Position numbers and translations under genes: made by a program. From Gemmatimonadota bacterium (lineage in GTDB: Bacteria; Gemmatimonadota; Gemmatimonadetes; Gemmatimonadales; GWC2-71-9): a stretch of DNA of 38,739 nt. Below are positions 25,511 through 32,868 of this stretch, in pieces. The notes below the pieces were generated by a model, which worked only from the letters and a program-made list of their open reading frames with translations, was not told where the DNA came from and did no database searches. Numbering within the stretch: position 1 is the stretch's first letter; every line of letters starts with the position of its first letter. The DNA lies in NCBI GenBank assembly GCA_011390645.1, contig JAABRY010000018.1, forward strand, positions 1-38,739, in the 5' to 3' direction.

Positions 25511-26118
25511 CAGAGCAACGCCACCTGATCGGTGTCCTGACGGGGGACCTGGAAGCACCGCCGGCAGCGTGCTTCATAGCTCTCACTGCCGCCGACGAGC
25601 ACCACCGGCATGTTCCAGTGCGCCGGCTCACCGTTGACGAGTCGTTGGTTGCGCGACGCGAGATCGCCGCACCGGACACAGATCGCCTGCAACTTGGTCA
25701 CATCCTCCGCGATGGCCATCAGGTGGCCCATCATGCCGAACGGCTCGCCGCGAAAATCAGTGTCGGTCCCCGCGCAGATCACGCGCACGCCACGCTCCGC
25801 AAGATGGGTCGCGACCTCGACGATGGCGCCGTCCAGGAATTGCGCCTCGTCCACTGCGACGACATCCACCGTGTCGGGGTCGCCGATCAGGCGCAGCACT
25901 TCTTCCGCGCGGTCAATGGGCGCCGCGTCGATGGCGACGCCGGTGTGGCTGGAGACGTGATGCAGCCCCTCGTACCTGGCGTCGAGGTGCGACTTGAACA
26001 CCCGGACCTGCCGGCGGGCGATCAGTGCGCGACGGACCCGCCGGATGAGCTCTTCGCTCTTCCCGCTGAACATCACGCCCGCCACAATTTCGATTCGACC
26101 AACGCGCTGGTGTGTCAT
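25510..26118 (-). CDS. tdk: Thymidine kinase
   Basis: 202 residues, type II thymidine kinase. P-loop GVMFSGKSEEL (14-24), catalytic DEAQF, and two zinc-binding pairs in CVRCGDLASR and CRRCF are intact. It phosphorylates thymidine in nucleoside salvage. ATG 26118 is chosen because the conserved segment GRIEIVAG begins a few residues later; the long upstream frame runs through promoter sequence. It leads the tdk-coaE-lipoate-ligase gene group. Confidence 0.95.
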   Translation of the reverse strand: MTHQRVGRIEIVAGVMFSGKSEELIRRVRRALIARRQVRVFKSHLDARYEGLHHVSSHTGVAIDAAPIDRAEEVLRLIGDPDTVDVVAVDEAQFLDGAIVEVATHLAERGVRVICAGTDTDFRGEPFGMMGHLMAIAEDVTKLQAICVRCGDLASRNQRLVNGEPAHWNMPVVLVGGSESYEARCRRCFQVPRQDTDQVALL

Positions 26119-26203
26119 ATCAGGAATTCCGACAAGATGTATCGGCCCGGAGGCCTTTATTAATAAGGGGTCGGCGCGGGTGGCGTGTGGAAAACCGCAG
26201 AAC
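26119..26203. promoter_or_regulatory. AT-rich divergent promoter region between tdk and HU
   Basis: This gap has the lowest GC content in the window. It includes a perfect palindrome TTATTAATAA (26157-26166), about 40 bp upstream of the tdk start. The minus-strand reading contains TATTAA, suitable as a -10 for tdk. The palindrome could also be an operator acting on both directions. Confidence 0.45.
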
Positions 26204-26233
26204 TTGCGGACTTCCGCGCCCGACCCCCATATT
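26204..26233 (+). promoter_or_regulatory. Promoter of the HU gene
   Basis: TTGCGG (26204-26209) and CATATT (26228-26233) are separated by 18 bp, a sigma70-like pair. A small stem, CCGCA-GAACT-TGCGG (26195-26209), overlaps the -35 element. The expected start near 26240 gives a leader of about 57 bases. Confidence 0.55.
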
Positions 26234-26238
26234 CTCGG

Positions 26239-26267
26239 CCGAGCGGGCCATCCGGGCCCGTGCTCGG
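26239..26267 (+). other. Hairpin in the 5' leader of the HU mRNA
   Basis: CCGAGC (26239-26244) pairs with GCTCGG (26262-26267) and GGGCC (26245-26249) with GGCCC (26255-26259), an 11-bp stem with a 2-base bulge. It lies at the predicted 5' end, 20 bases before the AGGAG of HU. It might stabilise the abundant HU transcript; no T-run follows, so it is not a terminator. Confidence 0.5.
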
Positions 26268-26297
26268 TTCCCACACAATCACACCCAGGAGCACCCC

Positions 26298-26588
26298 GTG
26301 AACAAGATGGAGCTCATCGAGGCCGTCGCGAAGGAACTCGACACCTCGAAGGCGCACGCCGGCGAGATCGTCGATCTCTTCTTCTCGACCGAAGGCATCA
26401 TCGCCAAGGCCCTCAAGAAGGGCGACGCCGTCGCACTCACTGGCTTCGGCAGCTTCGAAGTCCGCAAGCGCGCTGCGCGTGAAGGCCGCAATCCGCAGAC
26501 GGGCGCCACGATCAAGATCAAGGCGTCGAAGGTCCCGGCGTTCCGCCCGGGCAAGGGTCTCAAGGATCTCGTGAACAAGGCGAAGTAA
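26298..26588 (+). CDS. hup: HU-family nucleoid DNA-binding protein
   Basis: 96 residues, close to the 90-residue norm. The hallmark GFGSFEVRKR and RNPQTGATIKI with a basic beta-arm and KVPAFRPGKGLKD end are all present. It is a dimeric DNA-bending nucleoid protein. The start is GTG 26298, with AGGAG 7 bases before it; the ATG at 26307 is internal. Monocistronic, with its own promoter and a strong terminator. Confidence 0.96.
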   Translation: MNKMELIEAVAKELDTSKAHAGEIVDLFFSTEGIIAKALKKGDAVALTGFGSFEVRKRAAREGRNPQTGATIKIKASKVPAFRPGKGLKDLVNKAK

Positions 26589-26614
26589 GCCTGCACCACG
26601 TTGTCCGTCGGACT

Positions 26615-26640
26615 ACGGGCCGCCCCGCTGGGCGGCCCGT
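26615..26640. terminator. Bidirectional terminator after HU
   Basis: ACGGGCCGCC (26615-26624) pairs perfectly with GGCGGCCCGT (26631-26640) across a 6-base loop. It lies 27 bases after the HU stop and 9 bases from the convergent helicase-like gene's stop. A weak T-track (TTT at 26646-26648) follows. Confidence 0.8.
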
Positions 26641-26648
26641 CGGCGTTT

Positions 26649-28112
26649 CTACCCTCGACGCGGCGCCCCGCGGCCGGGCCCACTGCGCGCGGGAATGCCG
26701 CGATCCACGCGCGCGACCAGACGCCGCCGGCGGATCGTCAGCCCGGTGAGCGCCGCGGCCAGGCGATCGGCTTCACTCGCGGGCACTTCAACGAGCGAGA
26801 AGGTGTCACGCAGTTCGATGCGTCCGATCAACGTGCGATCGAGACCGGCCTCCTTCACGAGCACGGCCACGAGGTCGCCGGGCGTGGCGTCGTCCTTCTT
26901 GCCCGCGCCGACCCACAGCTTCGCCATTGCCGATCCGCCACCGACGGGCGTGGCGCTCTGCACCGGTGCTGCCTCGCGCCGGGGAGCTGCAGCCGGTACG
27001 AGCGCCTGGCGCCACAACGCGTAACACGCCGCCGCCACCTGCTGGGGTTCGTGCCGCTCGAACAGCGGTGCGAGTGCATAGAATGCCGCGTCGAGTGGGA
27101 GCCCCTCGATCGCGTTGAGTACCTCCGCCCGGCGCGCGGCGTCGCGCTCGAGCAGGGCAGTGCCGAGGGAGGGCATGACGACGGGGCGGCGCATGGGGGC
27201 GAGGCGCCCGACGTACTGCTCCGTGCCAGGAGGCACGAGCAATGTCACCGCGGCTGCTGGTCCGAACGCGGCATAGGTGGCGGGATCGGGCAGGTCATAG
27301 CAGATCACCTGCGCGATCGCGCCCTGGGTGCGATGCACCAGCGGCAAGGCGCCCCCGAGCGCCGCATCGAGCGTGGCGTGGTCGGCGGTGTCCGCGGTCC
27401 AGACGACGGTGGTGTCGGGGTCGGTCACTTCAAGGAGCGCGGCGATTGACGCGGCACGAGTGGCCCACGGCGTGGCCACGGATCGCACGCTGGTGGGCAG
27501 CTCCGCTTCGACGGACAGCGCCGCCTCGCCCAGGATGGCGGCGCGACGGGCGTAACGCTCCACGAGGGCTTCGGCCTGCGACGGTACCGCCGTGAAGACG
27601 AGTCGCTGGGCATCGCGCGCGAGATCGTTCAGGAGCAGGGTGAGCGCCTCGTCGGCGTCCCAGCCGTCGGGCCACGCGAGGACCAGTGCCGCCGCCCGAT
27701 CGGGCGCCAGCGCGGAGCGTGCCTGCAGGGTCAGGGCGGTGGCGGGGGAGCAGACGAGGACGTCCACCTCGTCGGCGCGAAGGCGACGTGCGGCGCGGGC
27801 AGGGCCGAGGGCGGTTTCATGACGGAGGCCTGCGGCGGCGGCGAGGCGCGCGACGAGCGCACCGAGCACCGGCACCAGCGCTGGAGCGGCCAGGACGATC
27901 GTGCGTCCACCGCGCTCGGCGGCGCCCTCCAGGACGCCCGCAAGCGCGGGGCCCGCCCACGCCGGCGATGGGGGCCGGACCATCACCAGGTTGGTCCCTC
28001 GGCGAGCCGGCTGGAGCCCACCCTGCCCGATGGCATCCTCGCGCGTCCAGCCCAGCGCGGCAAGCGCCGTCGCCACTGTAGGGGCCACGCCCCATGCGTC
28101 CTGTTCCGTCAC
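26649..28112 (-). CDS. Degenerate DEAD-box protein with DbpA-type RNA-binding domain
   Basis: 487 residues. The C-terminal 75 residues (LWVGAGKKDDATPGDL to RRRLVARVDR) match the DbpA/CsdA RNA-binding fold. The N-terminal part aligns in outline with a DEAD-box core: APTVATALAALGW in place of PTPVQ, then VMVRPPSPAWAGPAL where the Walker A GSGKT should be, VDVLVCSPATAL (motif Ib-like), VLAWPDGWD where DEAD should be, and FTAVPSQ for SAT. So ATP-binding and hydrolysis residues are missing. GTG 28112 is preferred because GAGGG lies 5 bases before it; GTG 28181 has none. It probably binds RNA without helicase activity. Convergent with HU. Confidence 0.75.
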   Translation of the reverse strand: MTEQDAWGVAPTVATALAALGWTREDAIGQGGLQPARRGTNLVMVRPPSPAWAGPALAGVLEGAAERGGRTIVLAAPALVPVLGALVARLAAAAGLRHETALGPARAARRLRADEVDVLVCSPATALTLQARSALAPDRAAALVLAWPDGWDADEALTLLLNDLARDAQRLVFTAVPSQAEALVERYARRAAILGEAALSVEAELPTSVRSVATPWATRAASIAALLEVTDPDTTVVWTADTADHATLDAALGGALPLVHRTQGAIAQVICYDLPDPATYAAFGPAAAVTLLVPPGTEQYVGRLAPMRRPVVMPSLGTALLERDAARRAEVLNAIEGLPLDAAFYALAPLFERHEPQQVAAACYALWRQALVPAAAPRREAAPVQSATPVGGGSAMAKLWVGAGKKDDATPGDLVAVLVKEAGLDRTLIGRIELRDTFSLVEVPASEADRLAAALTGLTIRRRRLVARVDRGIPARSGPGRGAPRRG

Positions 28113-28205
28113 CGTACCCTCGATTGTCAATGCGCCTCGCCCTGCGCGAGTTGCGCGGCAGGACAATCCTAGCGCGCTCACGCAGGGCGGGAAAGTGCGA
28201 CAACG

Positions 28206-28234
28206 TTGACACGGCCCCGGCGACGGCGGACTTT
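28206..28234 (+). promoter_or_regulatory. Promoter of the aminotransferase-nurA-herA-sbcDC operon
   Basis: A perfect -35 TTGACA (28206-28211) is followed after 17 bp by GACTTT (28229-28234), a weak -10. The 160-bp gap also has a 9-bp perfect inverted repeat, CGCCCTGCG (28138-28146) and CGCAGGGCG (28181-28189), with a 34-base loop. It precedes the -35 and could bind a regulator. Confidence 0.55.
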
Positions 28235-28272
28235 TCCCGTTTCCTCGTCCCTTTGTCGAACGGATTCACGCG

Positions 28273-29484
28273 ATGGCATCGTTTCGCCCGTCCCCCAACC
28301 TCGCGCACCTGAAGGCCTCCGAGACGGTCGCCATCAGCAACGAGGCCAAGCGCCGCAAGGCCGCTGGCGAGGATGTCCTCGATCTCGGTGTGGGCGAGCC
28401 GGACTTCGACACGCCCACTGCCGTCGCCGAAGCGGGCATTGCGGCGATCCGTGCCGGTCGCACGCGCTATGCACCCAACACGGGCACGGTGGAGCTGCGC
28501 ACCGCGATGGCTGGCGCGATGTCACGCATGAGCGGCGGACGCGTCGTCGATCCCGACCGTCTCGTCATCAGCAATGGTTCGAAGCAGTCGTTGTTCAATG
28601 CATGCTTCGCGCTGTTCGGGCCCGGTGACAAGGTGCTCATCCCGTCGCCCGCATGGGTCTCGTATCCGCAAATCGTGCATCTCTGCCGCGCGGAACCCGT
28701 GATGGTGCCCGGCGATCCGGAGTGGGGGCTGAAGGTCAGCGTCGCCGATCTTGAACGCCACCGCGATGCTGCCACCAAGGGGCTCATTCTCTGCTCGCCC
28801 TGCAATCCGACCGGCGCAGTGTACACCGCGAAGGAGATCGCAGCGATCAGTGCCTGGGCACGTGAGCACGGCATCTGGTTGATCAGCGACGAGATCTACC
28901 GACGCATCCACTACGGTGCTGGCCCCGCGCCATCGCTGCTCGATCTGGATGACGCGGCGCTCGAGCGTGCCGTGGTGATCTACGGTGCGTCGAAGGCGTA
29001 CGCGATGACGGGGTGGCGGATCGGTGGCGCGTATGCGCCCGCCGAACTGGTGCGCTCCATGGCGGCACTGCAGAGTCACACCACCACCGGCGCCAACCAG
29101 CCGGCGATGTGGGCAGCGACGGTCGCCTTCTCGGATCCATCCGTGGATCACGACGTCGAGCGGATGGTGGCCGCATTCCGCCGTCGCCGTGATTACCTCG
29201 TCGCGCGCTTTCAGGACCAGGCCCCGGGCATCGAGTACATCGAGCCGCACGGGGCGTTCTACCTCTTCTTTCGCGTGGATGCGCTGATGCCCGGCGGTGG
29301 TCCGGGAGGGACGGCCTTCGCAGAGCGCCTGATGCGCGAGGAGGGACTGGCCACGGTGCCGGGCGCGGCCTTTGGTGACGATCGTTGGCTGCGGCTCTCG
29401 TACAGCGTCTCCGATCTCGAACTCGAAGCGGCGACCGATCGACTCATGCGTTTCATCGGCCGTCTGGGCGAAGGCACCTCCTGA
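28273..29484 (+). CDS. PLP-dependent aspartate aminotransferase (fold type I)
   Basis: 403 residues, the normal length. Landmarks are LGVGEPDFDTP at the N-terminus, SNGSKQSL, CSPCNPTGAVY (NPTG motif), ISDEIYRRI, YGASKAYAMTGWRIGG with Schiff-base lysine K241, and the C-terminal RLSYSVSD with the substrate-carboxylate arginine. It belongs to the aspartate/prephenate aminotransferase class. Start ATG 28273 has no clear ribosome site. It overlaps the next gene by one base (TGATG) and so leads the end-resection operon. The link with DNA repair is probably only co-transcription. Confidence 0.92.
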   Translation: MASFRPSPNLAHLKASETVAISNEAKRRKAAGEDVLDLGVGEPDFDTPTAVAEAGIAAIRAGRTRYAPNTGTVELRTAMAGAMSRMSGGRVVDPDRLVISNGSKQSLFNACFALFGPGDKVLIPSPAWVSYPQIVHLCRAEPVMVPGDPEWGLKVSVADLERHRDAATKGLILCSPCNPTGAVYTAKEIAAISAWAREHGIWLISDEIYRRIHYGAGPAPSLLDLDDAALERAVVIYGASKAYAMTGWRIGGAYAPAELVRSMAALQSHTTTGANQPAMWAATVAFSDPSVDHDVERMVAAFRRRRDYLVARFQDQAPGIEYIEPHGAFYLFFRVDALMPGGGPGGTAFAERLMREEGLATVPGAAFGDDRWLRLSYSVSDLELEAATDRLMRFIGRLGEGTS

Positions 29485-29987
29485 TGGCGATCGAGATCCA
29501 TGTCCTCAAGGGGGGGGGAACACTCCCCACGCTCGACTGGCAGTGGGACGCCGAGACGGGCATCCTGTCCGGGGCCTTCATGCCCGGGGTCATGCAGACC
29601 GGCTATACGGGGACCGTCGAGATGACGGACGAGGAAGGCTCGACGGTGCTGCTCGACATCAGCGGTGGGGTGCTCTGCGGGGTGGATATGGTCGTCTGGC
29701 CCGAGGTCACGCCATTGCCCGGGCTCGCGCCGCCGGTCGAGGCGCGCATCGCTCAGGTGGTCATCCCCGGGCGTTCGCCGCGCCGCGGCGCCGCCGCCAT
29801 GGAGTTCGACACCACGATCTCGATGGCCGCAGATCCCGGCGGGCGCGTGTACCACCTGCGCGTCGGCACGCGCCGGCCCGTCGAGCCGATTCGTGTCGCG
29901 GACAAGTTGCTTGTGGAGGTGGACGCCGCCAATCGCCTTGCAGGACTCTGGCTCGACGGCGTGCCTTCCCGCCCCGATCCGGCCTGA
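29484..29987 (+). CDS. Uncharacterised protein of the nurA-herA operon
   Basis: 167 residues, no signal peptide or membrane segment. The sequence is acidic and beta-rich: EIHVLKGGGTLPTLDWQW, then DISGGVLCGVDMVVWPEV and a C-terminal DKLLVEVDAANRLAGLWLDGVP, which faintly resembles the DUF2283 pattern. I do not recognise the family. Start ATG overlaps the aminotransferase stop by one base. A G9 tract (29510-29518) encodes KGGG at codons 9-12. Its position directly before nurA suggests a partner of the HerA-NurA system, by context only. Confidence 0.6.
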   Translation: MAIEIHVLKGGGTLPTLDWQWDAETGILSGAFMPGVMQTGYTGTVEMTDEEGSTVLLDISGGVLCGVDMVVWPEVTPLPGLAPPVEARIAQVVIPGRSPRRGAAAMEFDTTISMAADPGGRVYHLRVGTRRPVEPIRVADKLLVEVDAANRLAGLWLDGVPSRPDPA

Positions 29988-29995
29988 CCGGCCGG

Positions 29996-30931
29996 ATGGC
30001 CTCCCTGACGTTCCATCCACTGCGCCGCCGACTTGCCCTCGCCGGCGGACACACCGCCACCGCCGCCGCCGATGCAGCCGGCGGCCGGCGCGAGACCGCG
30101 AGCTATCGCCCCGCGAAACTCGTCGAAGGCCCACTCCGTGCGATCGCGGTGGGCGCACCGATCGCGTGGACCGAGCCGGTGGCATTTCTCGACGGCACGC
30201 AGCACGTCGAACTGCTCGGCTACCTCGGCACCGATCCGGTGCTGGGGGCCGACGTGCGTGCCGCGGTGCGCGTGCGCCGGGCGCGTCGACTCACGCTCTC
30301 GACAGAGGCGCATGAGCGACTGGTCGTGGCGCGACCGCACGCCCTTGCCCGCCTGGCCCCGTCGCTGCCCGGTGCGGTCCGGGCGATCCCGGTGGACGAC
30401 GCCGAGCCGCCGCATCCGATTGCCGACGCCGAGCGCGCGCACGCCCTCGTGGACCGGGCCCGCACCGCACTCGAAATCGAAGTGGCGCGCCGCTTCCGTG
30501 CGGTCGAGCCAACCACGTGGTGTCTGGTGGACGGCTCCCTCGCGACCTCGCCCGACTGGGCCCGGGACCCGCAGATGCTCGGCGTGGTGAAGAGCCATGC
30601 CACGCTGCCCTTCACGGACGACGAGCTGCACACCTACCTCACGCTGCCGGCGGGACATCGTACCAGCATCTTCGCGCCGGCCACGAGGCAGGTTGCCCCC
30701 GTGTACGCGTGGGCGCTGCGACTCCACGAATGGGAGGGGAAGGATCTCTTCCACGGCTTGTTGCGAATCGAAGCGCCCGCGACGGAGCACACCCTCGTGC
30801 ACGCGGATGCATGGTCGCGACACCTGCTGGCCGAGCGCGCCCCGCTCGCGGCGGACCGACGCGCGGATCGTCTCCTGTATGGCATCCACGATGTCGAGCG
30901 GTACCTGCGCGCCCGTGCGGGGGGGGGATGA
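29996..30931 (+). CDS. nurA: NurA-like nuclease
   Basis: 311 residues. The NurA family motifs appear in order: FLDGTQHVELLG with D66 (first metal-binding Asp), WCLVDGSL with D179, MLGVVKSHATLPF with K199, LLRIEAP, and a C-terminal RADRLLYGIHDVERYL helix with likely acidic/His catalytic residues. NurA is a 5'-3' exo/endonuclease that works inside the HerA hexamer to resect DNA ends. ATG 29996 starts 8 bases after the previous stop. The gene ends with a G9 tract encoding Gly-Gly-Gly, and its stop overlaps herA as ATGA. The sequence is diverged, so activity is inferred from motifs and context. Confidence 0.78.
   Translation: MASLTFHPLRRRLALAGGHTATAAADAAGGRRETASYRPAKLVEGPLRAIAVGAPIAWTEPVAFLDGTQHVELLGYLGTDPVLGADVRAAVRVRRARRLTLSTEAHERLVVARPHALARLAPSLPGAVRAIPVDDAEPPHPIADAERAHALVDRARTALEIEVARRFRAVEPTTWCLVDGSLATSPDWARDPQMLGVVKSHATLPFTDDELHTYLTLPAGHRTSIFAPATRQVAPVYAWALRLHEWEGKDLFHGLLRIEAPATEHTLVHADAWSRHLLAERAPLAADRRADRLLYGIHDVERYLRARAGGG
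30919..30931 (+). promoter_or_regulatory. G9-ATGA junction of nurA and herA
   Basis: The last codons of nurA read as nine G followed by ATGA. The ATG is the herA start and TGA the nurA stop. No AGGAGG-type site precedes herA, so the G tract, complementary to the C-rich anti-Shine-Dalgarno region, or termination-reinitiation must serve. The same 13 bases recur at the sbcD/sbcC junction. Confidence 0.6.
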
Positions 30932-32865
30932 GCATGCTCGGACGCGTCCTCGCCACCGAACTCAAGCCCAGTACCCCGCACCAGTTCCATTTCTGGACCG
31001 CGGCCGACGCGGTGCTTGGTATCGGCACCATCGTGCGTGTCGAGGGTGATGCGCGCACGGTGTTTGGTGTCGTGACCGAGGCGGTCGCCTACGCCGACCT
31101 CGCCCGCCCGATGGATGCGGTGATCGGCGCGGATGGTGATCCCGCGCGCACGGCGGACGACCCCACGCTGCGTCCGGAGATCCGACTCTGGACCGCGGCC
31201 GTGTTGCGGCAGCTCCCCGAGGAGCCGATGCAGCCGGTGCCGCTCGGGACCGTCACCGCAGCGAGCAACGACGACGTGCGCATCGCGTTGCGCATGGATG
31301 CCTACGTGAACGAGGACGCCTCGACCGGCATCCCGATCGGACTCTACGCCGCAGGCGGGATGTCGGCCCCGGTCTATCTCGACGCCGACTTCCTGGTCGG
31401 CCCCGAGGCGGCCCACCTCAACATCACCGGGGTGTCGGGGCTCGCGACGAAGACCAGCGCGGTGACCTTCCTGATGCAGTCGCTCTTTCAGACCTTCCCG
31501 GCAGGCAAGGGCAGCGTCGCGGCCGTCTGCTTCAACGTGAAGGGGCCGGACCTCTGCTTCCTCGATCAGGCCGCGCCACTCGGTACCGATGACCTGGCGC
31601 TCTGGCGTCAACTCGGACTCGTCGCCTCACCGTTCACCGATCTGACCGTGTACGCCCCCTACAAGGCTGACGGCGTCAACCTGAACACGCTGCGATCGCA
31701 CCCAGCGCTCGTGGATCGGGTCGAACCACTGGTCTGGGGCCTGCGCGAGATCCTGGACTACGCCGAGGTGGTGCTGAATCGGGATGACGTGGACGCCAAG
31801 GCCGACGCCCTCCTCGACTTCCTCGCCGATCGTGTGGTGGGGAAACGCTTCGACGCGCCGGAACTGCGGGCTGCGCCGTTCGCCGTCGAGACCTTCGCCG
31901 ACCTCGATGAGCTCTTCCGCGCGATCTTCGATCATCTCGAGACCACGCAGCGCGGCGGCGAAGTCTGGCGCACGCACCACGTCGCCACGATCCGCAAGGT
32001 GCGCAACCGGCTCGGCAACATCGCGACGCGCGCGCGCGGATTGGTGACCGACGACGGCGTCGCGAATGATTTGCCGTGGGGCGAGTTTCGCGATCGCTCC
32101 GTGACGGTGGTGGACGTGGCAGGCGTGGACCCGCTGGCCCAGGATCTCGTCTTTGCGCGCGTGATCTCACGACTCCGCGAACACCTCGAACGCCGCGATC
32201 TCGGCGTGGACCACATCGTGGTGTTCGTGGACGAGCTCAACAAGTACGCGCCCGCCGACGGTCCCGAAACGCACGTCAAGAAGATGCTGCTCGATCTCTC
32301 GGAGCGGGGCCGCTATCTCGGGCTCGTCCTCTTCTCGGCGCAGCAATTCCGCTCGCAGGTACTCCGTCGCGTGGTGGGCAACGCGGGCACGACCGCGTAT
32401 GGCCGGATGGACAGTGACGAGCTGGCGATGCCGGGCTACGCCACGCTGCCACCGGCCGTCAAGGCGAAGCTTGCCGCGTTGCCGAAGGGAGAATTGCTCC
32501 TGCGGCATCCGCACTTCACGCAACCGGTGTTCGTGCGCTTCCCGCGCCCCGCCTCGCTATCCGGCCGCGAGGGGATCGAGCACTTCCCCCCCGCCGCCGA
32601 CTTGCCATTTGCCGATGCGGTGATCCAGCGGCTGCGCCTGCTGGATCCAACGGTGCGTGCCGATGACGTGCGCGCCCTGCTCGCGGATCGCCCGGAGGTC
32701 GAGGTCCGTGCGGCGCTCTCCGCGACCACCCGTCGTCGGCCGGACGCGCCGTTCGCCTTCTTCCGCGGGATGTTGCGCAAGACGATTCCGAACACGACAC
32801 CTGAACCCGCGCGCGGAATCACGCCACTCGCGCATGACGACGCCGACCCGTTCGCGCCATACTGA
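30928..32865 (+). CDS. herA: HerA-family ATPase/translocase
   Basis: 645 residues. The N-terminal HAS-barrel-like segment (GRVLATELKPSTPHQFHFW) leads to a long variable part and then the P-loop ITGVSGLATKTS with K175. Walker B is VVFVDELNKYAP (D435, E436). The segment RSRRYLGLVLFSAQQFRS-type sensor (LFSAQQF) and the conserved RVVGNAGTTAYGRMD are also typical of HerA. HerA is a hexameric DNA pump that works with NurA, Mre11 and Rad50 in end resection. Start ATG 30928 overlaps nurA. The gap to sbcD is three bases. Confidence 0.9.
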   Translation: MSMLGRVLATELKPSTPHQFHFWTAADAVLGIGTIVRVEGDARTVFGVVTEAVAYADLARPMDAVIGADGDPARTADDPTLRPEIRLWTAAVLRQLPEEPMQPVPLGTVTAASNDDVRIALRMDAYVNEDASTGIPIGLYAAGGMSAPVYLDADFLVGPEAAHLNITGVSGLATKTSAVTFLMQSLFQTFPAGKGSVAAVCFNVKGPDLCFLDQAAPLGTDDLALWRQLGLVASPFTDLTVYAPYKADGVNLNTLRSHPALVDRVEPLVWGLREILDYAEVVLNRDDVDAKADALLDFLADRVVGKRFDAPELRAAPFAVETFADLDELFRAIFDHLETTQRGGEVWRTHHVATIRKVRNRLGNIATRARGLVTDDGVANDLPWGEFRDRSVTVVDVAGVDPLAQDLVFARVISRLREHLERRDLGVDHIVVFVDELNKYAPADGPETHVKKMLLDLSERGRYLGLVLFSAQQFRSQVLRRVVGNAGTTAYGRMDSDELAMPGYATLPPAVKAKLAALPKGELLLRHPHFTQPVFVRFPRPASLSGREGIEHFPPAADLPFADAVIQRLRLLDPTVRADDVRALLADRPEVEVRAALSATTRRRPDAPFAFFRGMLRKTIPNTTPEPARGITPLAHDDADPFAPY

Positions 32866-32868
32866 TTC

